From NCBI GenBank assembly GCA_011503125.2, contig WWBZ02000062.1, positions 3,410,001-3,474,000 on the forward strand: 64,000 bases of DNA, read 5' to 3'. Of this stretch, positions 11,627-24,205 are shown piece by piece (position 1 is the stretch's first letter; each line of letters begins with the position of its first letter). A program made the translations under genes and the position numbers. The notes under the pieces are model-generated. The model had not been told where the DNA came from and did no database searches. It was given only the letters and a program-made list of their open reading frames with translations. The DNA is from Botryosphaeria dothidea (lineage: Eukaryota; Ascomycota; Dothideomycetes; Botryosphaeriales; Botryosphaeriaceae).

Positions 11627-12450
11627 GGTGCATCGAAGCATTCGTCCGGAGGCACATGACCATCAAGCTTTCCCGGACAAACGAATGCTTCACACACGTA
11701 CGCCTCCTCACCTTCTCTCCGCCAACGACTGCCCGAACCGCCCTCGTACACGCCACTGCGCTAGCGAAAAGAACCGTCGCTGCAGGTCATCCACAAACCG
11801 CCAGACGCCACAACGCCCGCCTGGCTCTGCCTTCGCCGCCGATCTCTCACGTTTTTATTTTTGGTCGTGGCTGATCGGCGATTAGGAAAGGGAGCAAACA
11901 GGGACTCCCATCCTCTTCGTATCCAGCCTGACAAAAAGAAAATCGGGCGTGCGGAGTGAAGGACGCCGTTGTGCGTTGTTCTGTCGCCTGCCGAATTTCT
12001 CCGCCCACATACGAGGGGAGGCGGCGGCGCCATGTGCTGACGCAGGATTCGAGAGGATAGAGTCGCTCAAACCCATTGGCGGGGAGAAAATTTCGCGGGG
12101 TCAGGCCAGGGAGATGATCATGAGATTTGAGAACGTCTCGTTTCCGTTTTCTGGAAATCGATCGCATGATCGAACTGAAGGGAAGCAGGTGAATTCTCTC
12201 TTTTTTTTTTTTTTCGGCCTCCACATATGCCTATTATGTACTACTTCATACGGGAAGAATGTGCCAAGTCGGGAAATCCGAGAGCGAGGAACAAAAAAAG
12301 CAACACCAAGACACGAATTTTTTCCCGAAACGCTAGCTCGCAATTCCCCGATCGTATGCGTCGTGCAGTAGGGACCGTCAAAATGCTCCCCTTATGAACA
12401 AAAAGGAACTCAATGCTCCTCTACAATATACATTAAGAGTGCTATGGAAA

Positions 12451-13906
12451 CTAGTAATACCAGCCTCCTTGCTTGCGACAAGCAGTCTTTGATGCTGCGG
12501 GTGAGACTGTAGTGGTGACGGTGACACTATTGACTTGTCAGCTCGTGTGAACTGGTGAGGCAATTTGGAGGAGAGTACGTACGAGAAAGTCTGGATCCTC
12601 GTGGTAGTGACCTTGGAGATGCCGTAGACCGTTCGGGTCTTGGTCTGCGTGGGTAGAGTGATAGTAGACGGAGGGAGGTAGGTCTTCCCGCTCATGACGG
12701 TCACCGGCGCGGGGGTGACGGTGCTGGTGATGGTATTTGTGGCTGTTGTGAACTTGTCAGCTCTGGAATTTTCGCATATGCTGGAATCAAAGATTCCGAC
12801 TTACCGATAACGGTGCTGGTGACTGCGGAAGTAGTGGAGGTGGCGGTCGTGGTGATCCAGGCGCTGGTTTCTTGCACGGTAGAAGTCACGACGGATTGAT
12901 CGGGGGCACGCCTGACGACGGGAGCGGCTGCGGCTAGGCGCTCCGAACGCTCTTGGAGCCACTTCTCGCGGGTCTGCTCCAGAGAGGCAATGGGGTCGCG
13001 GACGTAGCGGAACTTTGCGGATCCAGCAAGGGCCGTTTCGGTAGGCACGGGGACGCCTGCGGCAGAGGCGGCGGAGATAACGATGGACTGCACTTTAGGG
13101 ATAGAGGGCCACATGTGGAGGAAGGGATCGGGTGTGGGTTGCCTGTGGGGCAGATGGCAGGATGCGGTGGCGGTCTTGACAATCTTGGTTACAGTGACGG
13201 AGAACTTTGGGATCGTGATAGTTGCAAGGTTAATACTCTTAGTCGTCCACACCGGGTTCGGTGTAATAGTCTTGGTTCTCTGGAGGGTGATCTTGGGCAC
13301 AGTAGTGGTCACAGGCGGAAGGGTGGTGGCCGTAGTGATGGCCGTAGTTGTCGTAGTGTTGATTGTTGGAACGACCCACACGGTAGAGGTAACGGTAGGT
13401 GTTACTATGGCTGTCGATGGCGTGCCGACTTCCAATTGGAAGTCTCTTTGGAATGCGATAGGGGCGCCGTCATCACCGTTGTTGGAGATCACGATGATAG
13501 ACCATGCACCAGTCCAGAGTTGGTTTTTGAGATTGGGGCTGGACAGGATTAGTGTTGGGAGTGCCACTTTTAACTGTTCATAACGAACCATGTTGAAGTC
13601 TGGGTAGTATCATCGGGCTGCAGAGGCGTTTTAGAGCACTCAGTCTGATCTCCGTTGGGGTCCACGAGAAGGTTGAATGATTCATCGGCCTCGCAGCCTG
13701 CGGCCATGTTAACAATTGGCCGAGTAGATGGCCTCGTAGGAGAGCTTACCAGAAAACTGCTGAGCAAAGGTAAATGGGTCAGATGAGGTGGCATTCTGGA
13801 AGTAATCGCCGTCATTCTGAAAGTCCATACCATATGACTGGCAGTCGGCCAGCACACCACGAGCCGCAAAGCCCACAGCGGCAGCCAGGGAAAGAAGACG
13901 AGACAT
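12451..13906 (-). CDS. Secreted Thr-rich wall-associated protein (five exons, 411 aa)
   Basis: Exons 13906-13750, 13697-13589, 13538-12805, 12742-12583 and 12526-12451 join in frame. A signal peptide (about 1-20, ending GVLA) precedes a small Cys-bearing domain (about 21-130) with DCQSYGMDFQN, then LVDPNGDQTEC and NQLWTGAWSIIVISNNGDDG. This arrangement recurs in Pezizomycotina secreted proteins of unknown function. A long stalk of TTT/TVT repeats, probably O-mannosylated, follows, interrupted by a segment with VVRRAP, a possible dibasic processing site. The end CRKQGGWYY is fixed by the last exon; no GPI-type hydrophobic tail is present. The first two short introns are needed to keep the N-terminal domain continuous. 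Function unknown; probably cell wall or extracellular. Confidence 0.75.
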
Positions 13907-16248
13907 GATAGAGATAAGAAAGGGTATCAAGAAAGTTTAGTGAGGGAAGCGTGGTGGATTCCGACGAATCGTAGGGTGGTGGGAAATGGGAAGGCTTTTA
14001 TCTCATGTGAGCGACAGCTGTCACGGCGGCATGGCCTGAGAAAGCGAATTCAATAGTCATGGAAACAGCGGCTGTGCATCAGGCACCGAAGCCAAGGCTA
14101 GGAAGGCGGCGTTGGAGCTGGCATCGAGAACCACGTTACAGATGCAAGGCTTGAGTGGAGCTGATACGGGTTCTTGGAAAGCCCGCATACCGCCTCACCC
14201 AATAGCCAGCTTATCCCAGCGAGGCGTGATTGGCACGGGTGAGGGAAAGGGAGATTCCGCGGGGGGTGGAGTTGCGACCGGAGGCTCAACAGCATGTCCG
14301 AATATAGAAAACTCGCAGATCGGAAGTATGTTGCGGGCTGTCAGGGAAAGCCACCAACCAGGCCGGTAAGAAAGGCGGGGAGTGGCGCGGGCGTTTGAAG
14401 CCATAAGAAAGGCTACGGCAACTAGCCCGGGCGAGATCCGACTGCCATGACGCGGTTGACCGGATATCAAGGCAGGTGAAGAAAATGGTATACGCGAGAG
14501 GGCTGTATCCCAAGAATCCCAAGTCGTGGGAAAACCCCGAGGCACGAGTATGGATGCAGCAGGACAGGCCCGGGATGTCGATTGGTGATGTCGACACTGG
14601 GCATCTGACATGAGAAATAGATTGAAGTGCTGACGGCATTGGCGGGTAGGAGGGGTGGGTCTGGAGGTCAGCAGCGGGCTGTGGACTATTCGAGCGTTGG
14701 CTACCCTTTGAAGACTAGTGGGCCCGCGTTTGGCGAGCGAGCGACAGGGGCAGCCGTATCTTGCAGATTCCAAGGCGGCCAAACGGCAAGACTCCGAAAG
14801 CGACTGCTACGTCGTGTCGCTTCTCGGACTTCGCAGGCGGGGAGCCAGACTTGCGGCTTGTTCGCATGCACGATTTGCTCATAGCGCTGCATGACCCGCA
14901 GCTGGTGCCGTTTCGTGCCGTCTGGTGCCGTTGTTAAGGCGCGGGAGGCGGCGCTGGTGCTAAGTTTAGTAGCGCTCAGGTCGCGCCCGGCATGCGGCTC
15001 CTTTCTCAAGGACAGACAGCCGACAGCGCCAGGTTTTGCTGAGCTTGGAGCCAGCTCCTAGGCCCCCGTGTCGATGATGGGCGATCACTGGGGAGAGATC
15101 CGGGGCCAGCAGATGCGCTTGGTCCTAGGGCTGACATGGTGCATGCACATGCACTGTTGCTGGGTTGTTGAAGCGAGGCCCGTGGCGTGGAGTGAGATGC
15201 GATCCGGTGGGCGAGGTGTCAGTCAGGCCGAACGAGCTGAGCCGATGCCGAGAGGCCGAGTCGTTGTGTTGTTTGTTGACGCGATGCATTGTTCCCGTCG
15301 CAAGATGGGCCCACCCATGTTTGCCGCTGCCGTTCCGCGCGCACTAGGCTGTTCCCTCACCCGACATCCACCTTTCTCGCCCTCGCTGTCTCGCCGGCAT
15401 GCCGCCTCGACACGAGCTTGGCAATTTCCACCCATGCATGCTCTCGTCCAAGCCTCCTGACACCTGCAGCTGCCCGCCCGTCACCTCACGTCCGCGACTG
15501 TTGCTCAGCATTTCGTCTGATCTCCCGCGACCCGACTCTCGGAATTTCCAGCTGTGGCGCGGGTCCACGCGAAAGGCAGTGATGCAGAGCTATCAGAGCC
15601 ACCAATTGGGGACCCGACATGTTCCCCGAAGGCTTCCACGCTAGCCAAGCCCTCCCAGAACGGCCAGCAGGAACCTCAGCACCGCGACGTGCATGCCACC
15701 GGCCGTCGCTCGCTACACTTCTGATCTCGACCCTATGTGCCCCGCCATTACCCGATTCTTGCCTCTTGGGGAAATCAATTCTTCGCTTAGCACCCACTAC
15801 AGAATGCTTAGCATCCCCATCCGCCAACTAGCCTACCCGGCCTTCCCACAGCTCCCCATGTCCGCCTTAGCCTTGTCAACATGATCCTATCCGTCTTGTG
15901 CTTCTCATCCCTTCCATTGGCGTTTTCCGTTGATCTCATTTGTTTCGTCTTGATCCTCCACCCATGCCTAGCCGAAATGGCTGACCGCACACGGCTCGCA
16001 TCTTCAGCTGGGCTGGAGCCAACCCATGCAGCTCTAAGGCCTGGAATCTCCAAGTGTGGCTACACTCGCATGCAGTATATATGTCCAGCAACCTTCAGGT
16101 TGGAATCAACAATTCGAGAGACAAGTCTTTTCGACATTTGCCCTCGGAGCTTTTCTTTCCATACCTTTTCTTCTTTGAGTGCTTTCTTTCTCAGGTTATC
16201 CCTTTTCTCCGAGACCCTGCTCAATTGTTCTCTTTTCATCACGCCACA
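13907..16248. other. Long intergenic region between secreted protein and laccase
   Basis: 2.3 kb containing the divergent upstream regions of the secreted-protein and laccase genes. Open frames such as 14195-14782 (minus) and 15068-15460 (plus) lack family features, splice logic or coding-like composition. I see no gene. A TATA box is present near the laccase end. Confidence 0.5.
16076..16082 (+). promoter_or_regulatory. TATA box of laccase gene
   Basis: TATATAT lies about 170 bp upstream of the laccase ATG, with pyrimidine-rich sequence (TTTTCTTTCC, CTTTTCTCC) between it and the start. This is typical of strongly inducible fungal genes. Confidence 0.5.
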
Positions 16249-18307
16249 ATGCGTTTCCCGAGCCTCGCTGTAGCCTGGCTCACGGCCTGTGTTGCTCAGA
16301 CCCTCGCAAACCAAGAGATTCCATTCGACAGAATCCTCTGGGGCGAAGATGGCCCGGCCGGCAACCACATGGTCAAACGTCAATCGCAAACCACCTCGAC
16401 CGCCACATCAACCAGAGTTGCCGACTCTGCATGCACGAACGGCCCTCTGACAAGGAGCTGTTGGTCTAGCGGCTATTCCGCGGCCACCGACTTCGATTTG
16501 AAGTGGCCCACTACGGGTAGAACCGTCCATGTGAGCCGATCTGTGTCCATGCGCAGATCCCTCCGCTGACCTGCATACAACAGTACGACCTTACCATCAC
16601 CAATAGCACCTGCAACCCTGACGGAGGCCCAAGCCGGCCGTGCTTGATGTTCAACAACAAGATCCCTGGACCAACGCTCTACGCGAATTGGGGAGACTAC
16701 ATTTCGGTCACCATTACCAACAAGATGTCCAGCAATGGTACCAGCGTGCATTGGCATGGCCTACGTCAACTCAACAGCAATACCCAGGATGGCGTCAACG
16801 GAATCACTGAGTGCCCTCTTGCTCCCAACGACTCGAAGACGTACCTATTCCAGGCTACCCAATTCGGCACGACTTGGTTCCACAGTCATTTCTCTTCTCA
16901 GTATGGTGATGGTGCAGTTGGCCAGCTTGTCATCAATGGCCCCGCTTCTTCCAACTATGACTCTGATCTTGGAACCTACACTGTCACCGACTGGTACTAT
17001 AGCACCGCCTTCCAAGTTGAGGACAACTTCGACGTGGCTCTTCAGCAGGGAAGGCCCGGTCCGCCAGGTGACACCATCCTGGTTAACGGGACGATGAAGT
17101 ACAAAGACGGTACTGCTGGTAGCTACAGTCAGGTCAAGAACCTCCAGAGTGGAAAGAAGTACCGCTTGCGTCTCATCAACACCTCGGTCGACAACAACAT
17201 TCGCGTTTCGCTCGACAATCATCCATTCACGGTCATCACTTCAGACTTTGTCCCGAGCAAGCCGTGGACTACCAATTGGCTTCTCCTGGCTATTGGCCAG
17301 CGCTACGATGTTGTCTTCACGGCAAATCAGACCGCCGGAAACTACTGGTTCCGCGCAGAAGTTGCTACAGCATGTGCAAGCGCCAACAACTACCATGGGC
17401 GTGGTATCTTCAGCTATTCAGGTGCTGATGGCAGTGCCCCTCCGGATAACGCTGTCACCATTCCTGGAGACTGTGCAGAGCCTATTCCCGCTCCTTTCGT
17501 CGCCAACAACGTTCCAAGTGACACATTTCTCAATCAAGTTCAAACTTTAAGTGTTGATGTCTTGAAAGCCAACGTGACTACTAATCAGCAGAACATTGTC
17601 TTTTGGGGCATCAACATGACGGCCATTGACATCGATTGGGAGAAGCCGACGCTGCAGTACGTCAAGGACGGGAACACTAGCTACCCTCTCGTTTACAACC
17701 TGATTGAATTGCCTAAAGAAGGCATGGTACGTGCAAAAGACATTCCGAATCAAGTTGACTGGAATTAACAATAGTAACAGTGGACATACTGGATAATCCA
17801 GGAAACTCCTGGTACCCCCCAGATTCCGCACCCGATTCACTTGCATGGTAAGCTTCAAAGATTTAATTTGCACGTGCGAGTACTGAAACAACATCTCAGG
17901 TCACGACTTCTATATCCTCGGAAGGGGCACTGGCACCTTTGACCGCACCACCTCGCCTTCGACGCTGAACTTCAATAACCCCACTCGGCGCGACGTCGCA
18001 CTGCTTCCCGGTGGCGGCTGGTTGGCCATCGCCTTCCCGACCGATAACCCTGGAGCCTGGCTCATGCACTGCCATATCGTAAGTTTTCTTCTTTCTCTCC
18101 GACGTTCAGTCAATTGTGTCCCTTGAACACGGCGCTGACGGGGCGGTTTCGCCGCAGGCTTGGCACATCAGCGAGGGTCTCGGAGTTCAGTTTCTCGAGG
18201 CCAAGGATCAGATCAAACTCCCCGATGCTTCATGGGGGACGACGTGTTCCAACTGGGATAAGTATTGGGGCGGTTCTATTTACGCCAAGCAGGATTCTGG
18301 GCTTTGA
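16249..18307 (+). CDS. Laccase (ascomycete multicopper oxidase)
   Basis: Exons 16249-16530, 16584-17726, 17781-17847, 17900-18078 and 18158-18307 give 606 residues. A signal peptide (about 1-20) and a propeptide-like stretch ending near a KR site precede three cupredoxin domains. All four copper motifs are intact: VHWHG, WFHSH, HPIHLHGHDF and HCHIAWHISEG. The residue ten positions after the T1 cysteine is Leu, the usual axial position in this family. The protein ends exactly in DSGL, the C-terminal plug of true ascomycete laccases, which is processed or blocks the trinuclear channel. It oxidises phenols, reducing O2 to water, outside the cell; roles include lignin or phenolic breakdown and pigment coupling. 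Three small introns crowd the last copper motifs. Confidence 0.96.
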
Positions 18308-20200
18308 GACGCTCAAATGTCTTTTCCTGTTTTCCTTGATTTCTCTTCAGACGCATTTATGCCGGGGTTCGGATTCGCACTGAGAAAACTTGCATAAAAT
18401 TCACGTAGCATATTTTCATGTGAATACACAAAATGATGAGTGTCTTGTTCGTACATACATATGCATATTATCGTTGCTTTCCAACACGATTAAATTACTC
18501 AAAAGAACACTGCTTGACGCAGTGAACCAGTACAACTACACATGGGGGGCAAACTTTATTCGGTAGTCAGCACAACTACTCCGATTCGTCATCCTGGTTG
18601 CCCGTCTCAGAACCTACGAGGTCAGGAACTACCCAGAAATCCCATTGCATGAAACCGCCCCCAAAAAGTCTTCCCTCAGCCTCATTGCTGCTCAGCCTCC
18701 TCTACGCCTCATCACGCCAGCAACCTGCAAGCCGCAAGGATAGAACATGCCGAAATCCACGCCCCTGGATACCTCCACCACCCCTACCCCTTTCCCACTC
18801 AGCCACTCTCCGACCAGCCCGCGTCATCACCAACCACAACCACCCGCCGCGACACAAACCTTACCAGCTCCCACCAGCCCCCCTGTCCGCAGTGCACGCC
18901 GGAAAAGTAGAAAAGAAACACAACGCCTGCGACGGTGACCCGCATGAATGAGCAAGAGAAGGCTCCTCAGCTGCGATCGGGAGCGCCAATTCCCTATCTC
19001 ATGCAAAACGCCTCCTCAGCCTCAAACCTGTCCACTAGCAGCCACCCCCCCTCCACCCCCCCTCCACCCCCCCTCCGCCCCGCCTACTTTTCTCGGAAAT
19101 CCCGGTAAGGTATGTACCCAGCGGGTCGGAGACGGGCACATCGCCGACGGGAGGGGTGGTCGCACTGCGCACACGCACACCCGTCGTTCATGCCTTTTTG
19201 GCGCGTTTCGTGTGGCTTGCACGTGAGAGACGTGATCGGCGGGCTGACAAAGGTACAGGGTATGGGAGAGAGGCGTGTTTGATCTGCGCCTGACTACTGG
19301 TAGATGGGGTGGAGGCTTTTCTCCGCTCAGCCGCCGGCGGGGGAAGCTCGCTCAGTGGAACGTTGCGTTTGGGCGGAGCATGCCTTTGGGCCTTTTTTTG
19401 GGGCTGACGAGCTGCGGTGTGTGGCGTTTGTGAGACACGTGCGAGAATTGTGGCAGGCGGGACGGGGAGAACAAGTGACGGTGGACGCCTTGTGCTACGA
19501 TGACTTCCAACGCCGCACTCCTTTTTTTTTTTTCCCTGACGAGTCGGTGCTTGCGTGGCTGGTGGGGACACGCATGATGGGTGTTTAGGAGTGGCTTAAG
19601 TGTTGGCGGCGTGAGCGTGGTGTTGGCGTTTTGGGGTCGGGCTGACATTTCAAGGCGCGAGAGGAGAGAACTGTCGGAATCAAGGCTGACTGGATAAGAG
19701 GTCTGCTTGAAGTAAATGAAAGGGAAATGTGAGCCATAAGCATCTTTTCTTTGAAGCTGAGTTGAATTTTTCCCTGGTTCCTAATTCCTTCGCAGGTTGG
19801 TCTCTAAATTTTTATTGGATAATCTTACACCCTCAAGATAGTCTTCGTAAGGGGAATTCCTGAACGCAGCAATCTTCTTTCTCGGTAGGTTTTCTTAGGT
19901 CTTCTTCCGGTCCTTTGAGACAACTCCTACGCCAGCGACTAACGGTCCGAGTGGCTGATGACGAAAGGCAGAGGACGCCAAGTCGGAATATATCAAAAAA
20001 CAAAAAACCAGAACGATGACGAGTAAATACGAAGAAGTGAAAAAGAAATGACCTTGAACGGAATCAGACGCACCCGGCCAGAACATCGAGGACTGCTGTT
20101 TCCTGTGCAAGGGGAGCCGGATGCTGTACATAGAGGCCGGCAAAGAGCAGCCTCAGCCGGGTCTCCTTGATAAAACCGAAGCCAAGCGGCCGGGCTGGAT
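18308..20200. other. Intergenic region, laccase to RIB3
   Basis: 1.9 kb between the convergent 3' ends of the laccase and RIB3 genes. It holds a C-rich tandem tract at 19043-19083 and several low-complexity frames, none supported as a gene. Confidence 0.45.
19043..19083. repeat. C-rich tandem tract (CCACCCCCCCT-type, about 11-bp unit)
   Basis: Three to four imperfect copies of CTCCACCCCCC. The opposite strand has four G-runs of six or seven and could form a G-quadruplex. No gene overlaps it. Confidence 0.7.
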
Positions 20201-21045
20201 TTAGTAGTCGACGCCCACCACGCCTTCAAGCCTGCCCTCGGTGTCCTCCACATACCGCACCAGGTCCTCGATGGTGCACACCTTGATGCCCCACCGTTTG
20301 CCAAACGCCAGGCACTCATCCCGCCTCATCATCCCGCCGCCGACGCGCTCGGGCACGCCCTCCCGCTCCTCGCCATCCGTGATCAGCTCGCAGATGACGC
20401 CGACCTCGGGCAGCTTGGCCAGGCGGCACAGCTCCGTCGCGGCCTCCGTGTGCCCGCGCCGCTGCCGCACGCCGCCGTCGCGCGCCTGCAGCGGCAGGAT
20501 GTGACCGGGCCGCCTGAAGTCGTCGGCCTTGGTGTCGGCGGCGGCCAGCAGGCGGCAGGTGGTGCTGCGGTCGGCGGCGCTGATGCCGGTGCTGATGCCG
20601 TGCGCGGTGGACGCGTCGACCGACACGGCGTAGGCGGTGCGGTTCGGGTCGGCGTTGTCGACGACCATCTGCGGCAGCGCCAGCGCCTTGGCGCGCGCGG
20701 CCGTGAGCGGCGCGCAGATGTAGCCGGACGTGTAGCGGATCATGAAGGAGGCTTTGGCGGGCGTCAGCGCCGAGGCGGCGATGATCAGGTCGCCTTCGTT
20801 TTCGCGCGAGGGGGAGTCGAGGACGATGACGAAGTCGCCGCGGCCTGTGGGTGCGGGGGATTGTCAGCTGTTGCGCCATTGGAGGAGGGGAGTGAGGTCT
20901 GGCGGCGGAGGAAGGGAGGTTGAATGGCGGGGTGGTGGGGAGAGGTGTGCGCACCGAAGGCTTCTATCACGTCCGGGATGGAATCGAAGACGGGGTGGTG
21001 GGCGGTGCCATTGACGGCGGGCGCAGCGGTCGCGGTCGTCGTCAT
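20201..21045 (-). CDS. RIB3: 3,4-dihydroxy-2-butanone-4-phosphate synthase
   Basis: Exons 21045-20955 and 20844-20201 give 244 residues, slightly longer than yeast Rib3. It converts ribulose 5-phosphate to the four-carbon precursor of riboflavin plus formate. Visible family features: an N-terminal FDSIPDVIEAF helix, the catalytic acidic loop with RENEGDLI, then YTSGYICAPL, the STAHGIST segment, the RPGHILPLQAR block and the HTEAATELC motif. The exon join restores the acidic metal-binding loop, which is why the intronless frame (starting 20743) is rejected as the full gene. An Arg/Ala-rich antisense frame over exon 2 is a GC shadow. The enzyme acts in the cytosol. No riboswitch-like structure was noticed upstream, as expected for a fungus. 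Confidence 0.95.
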
Positions 21046-22298
21046 TGCGCGGGAGGAGTGCGGGCGAGAGGAATTGCAGGGCGGGACCGGATATGGCCAG
21101 ATGTATGGCGGACAGATATATTTCGGCGGGGCGGTTCTTCTTGATGGTGTAATCCAGGCACGGTCCAGTCTCGGTGTTGCTGCTTATGAGAGCCGGCGCA
21201 ATTCTTTTGTCAGCGCGCAGAACGGCGGCGAAGGCGCAATAAGTACTCGGGCGCAAGGCAGAGGTCGGAGAGCGGGGAGGGGAAAGAGGAGATGGTGAGG
21301 AGCAGATCAGCCATGGTGGAGCTTGTTCATGGGTCGAGTCATTGCTGAAAACATGTCCCGGTCGAGGCCGGAGCGCCGCGTTGGACCCCTCTTCTGCCTC
21401 CCGCTCACTCCCGCCTCCGCCGGCCTGCTCGGCCTCGGCTCCTGCAACGCTGCCGATGCATGACTTCCGCCGTCCCTACAATCATCGAGCACGCAGATCG
21501 TGGAGAGCCCCGTTGTTTCAATGCACTCTGCGTTTCCACCCTGCACATCCTCATGTACCGGTCAATGTTTGGTTTCAATGCTTTGCCCACTGTTCTCAAG
21601 GCAAGCCACCTCGGAGATGCTCCCGTGCACGCGCGGAATCTTGTCCCCCTGTGCGTGACCAAATTACCAGGATGGGAAACTATGAGCTGCTCGCTAAAAG
21701 ATACGTGGCATGCTCTTGCTACACGATCAGCACAAATCGCTGGAGCCTGAAAAGTGAGGAAGATGACAGGAAGAAGAGAGCTGAGCGGGAGGGCCTTACA
21801 GTTCGAATATAAAAGCACCGCATCGGCCAGATGAGCGCGTTAAGGGGAACAGGAGAGAATGGGCGCGCTGTGGATTCGCACTATTTAAGAATTTCTTAAC
21901 CAGATTGGCTCATGGCATAAGCTTAACAAAGGGAAGGCAAGATGACTCTGATTCTTCTCCGTTACCCGGTTGCGGCAGAGAGCAGCCCGGGTTATGAAGA
22001 AACGGGAGAGTGAATAGGGCTTGGCCACACTATCTTGCATCGTTGTGGATTGGGCCAGGCACAGGCGAGGCGCGGCGTCGATCATCGTTGTGGCTGAGGC
22101 TGAGTCCTGCCAGACAAGCTATGACGTAGCGCCTGCTTCAACCCCCGGCGTCGCAAACCGGACAATTGCATGCCCATTTCCCCATCTCCCAAGCCTCAAC
22201 TGTGTTTACCGGCCCCTCTTGAGCTTGTGGATCATGCACTTGCTTTATTTTCCCACCACAACGCCAAAAGATACCTGATAAGCTTTGCGTGGAACGCC
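21046..22298. other. Shared upstream region, RIB3 / MCU
   Basis: 1.25 kb between divergent start codons. No supported gene; frames such as 21342-21812 (plus) and 21405-21818 (minus) overlap each other in antisense and show no family features. Confidence 0.5.
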
Positions 22299-23984
22299 AT
22301 GCAGCCTCGGCTCCTTCATTCAGTTGCGCGTGCAGCTCCCGCCGCCAGGATCCCTTCTTTAACGTCACACCTACGCATCTCTTTTTTCAATGCCTCGCCA
22401 TCCTACCACGCGTCTGTCCTCTCGCGACGCGCTCCTCTGAGACCCTTTTCCGTAACGACGAGCAACTTCATCCAGGAAAGAACGGACACGAGCTCCAACT
22501 CGCAGCCTGCGCGCGACCTGAACAACAACGTTACAGAAGAGGAGAAGAAGGATTTCGACCAGAAAGTCGCAGAGGACAAGGGCAAGCAGATACGCACACC
22601 ATGGCACCGCGAAGGCTCGGATATTCCTCCCGTCAGCCGACTGCGCTCCGCTGGAGCAATGACGAAGGGTAAACACTCGCATTCCTACAAGGGGAATCGT
22701 TGACGCTAACCCTGGCCCTGTAGGCAAATTGCTCACAACACCAAGCCGAATGCTCAAGCTCATCCTACCACTCACCACGAAAGACTACAACACCGACCGC
22801 AAAGATGTCGAGCCGCTCGCCCTCCTCGTCCACCCGCAACAGCCCCTGTCCTACCTGGAACGTCTGATCCAGTCTGAACTTCCGACGATCAACAAAGATG
22901 GCAAGGAAAGGATACCGGAAGTCTACTTCCGTGCCGAGGACTCTGTACAAGACAAAATGGATCCTGCGAAAAAGACCAAGGTGCGGGATCCGCAATTGGA
23001 CGACAAAAAGGAAGAGACAGACAATATCGAGCAACCCGATGAAATCCAAGTAGAAGGCGTCACACACAAGACCGGCAAGCTTAATCGCAAATCAGAGGAA
23101 GAGGTACGTATTTCTGTATTTTTGGGCACTGGTTTGCGCTGACAATTTGTATAGGCCAAACGGCTTCGAGGCGGCGTGGGCGAAGGTGGAGTCGAATCCT
23201 ACAGCGGCCTGGGCCACGAAGCACGCACCGACAAGGAAGGCGAGCGGCGCTTCGTGCGCTGGTCCAAGTCCACGGAAATGGGAGACTTCATCCGTGACGC
23301 TGCCCGAGGACAGGAATTTGCCATTGAGATCGAAGGCGCGCCGTACGACATCAGGATCGGCGTGCCGAGCTTCAACGACCGCACGTACTACTTGCGCATG
23401 CGCCTGCGCTCGACCAGCAAGAAGATCGCGTCGATGGCGGACGTGAAGAAGGAGTGCGACCACCTCGCACACAAGGGAGCGCAGCGTGTGGCGCTCGGTG
23501 GACTGGGCTTAGTGCTTGCGTGGTGGGGAACTGTTTACAAGCTCACGTTCGGTACTGATCTGGGCTGGGACGTTATGGAACCCGTGACTGTGAGTCTCTC
23601 CCAACTCTTCCCGTCCGAATACAGCACTGATATACTTTCAAGTACCTCGTTGGTCTCAGCACGCTTATCGGCGGTTACGTATGGTTCCTCTACCACAACC
23701 GCGAGGCTTCGTACCGGTCAGCGATGAACATCACCATTTCTCGCCGCCAGTCCAAGCTCTACAATGAAAAAGGCTTCAATCTGGAGAACTGGCAAACGCT
23801 CATTGAAGACGCCAACGCCCTTCGCAAGGAGATCAAGATGATTGCGGATGAATACGACGTCGAGTGGAAGGAGATAGACGACGAGCGAAATGAGAAGGTG
23901 GTGGAGGCCCTCCGGAAAGATAGAAGGAAGAAGGAGAACGGCAATGGAAAGAGATCCAAGGATGATGATCATGACGATGATTGA
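22299..23984 (+). CDS. mcuA: Mitochondrial calcium uniporter pore subunit (fungal MCU)
   Basis: Exons 22299-22668, 22724-23103, 23155-23589 and 23643-23984 give 508 residues. An Arg/Ser-rich mitochondrial presequence (about 1-60) precedes a matrix domain and two membrane helices. Between them sits the uniporter selectivity motif, here WDVMEPVTY instead of the common WDIMEPVTY; the Asp, Glu, Pro and Tyr that shape the pore are kept. Coiled coils flank the membrane part. The C-terminus is very charged, ending in an Asp-rich run. Intron 3 falls inside the motif (after T), so the unspliced frame would hide the pore. The protein forms an inner-membrane Ca2+ channel. Fungal MCUs work without the animal EMRE subunit (established for several species). 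Confidence 0.95.
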
Positions 23985-24205
23985 GCAGGTTCAGTTCAGA
24001 GGTGGAGAGAATTCTTTTCTTTGCATATATTGGCGCAGTTGCAGCATTGAAAGGCGCAATATGAATGCCTTCCTTTCTTTTTCTTCTCTTATGTATTATC
24101 TGGGCATTAATTGCCGCGGACAGCAAGATCATGGCAAGACTTTTCATAGACAACACAATTGTTGTTTAATGTTTACAAAGTACAGCATCAGTGACTTTAC
24201 GTTGG

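Larger units (their letters stand above)
10226..12450. other. Gene-poor gap with repeats, possible transposon remains
   Basis: No intact gene seen. On the minus strand at about 10800-10960 there is a short charged helical frame (containing EKEADIEARRALNAMEH) without a start, possibly a broken element-encoded protein; I cannot name it. From about 11040 to 11430 the sequence turns TA-rich with tandem, diverged units, which could reflect repeat-induced point mutation of an old repeat. A 13-bp minisatellite follows at 11552-11626. ORFs at 11620-12370 show no family features. The stretch beside 12450 is the 3' flank of the secreted-protein gene. Confidence 0.4.

Noticed and set aside
14195..14782. 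195-codon minus frame between secreted protein and laccase
   Set aside because: No domain, no splice logic, opposite frames equally open.
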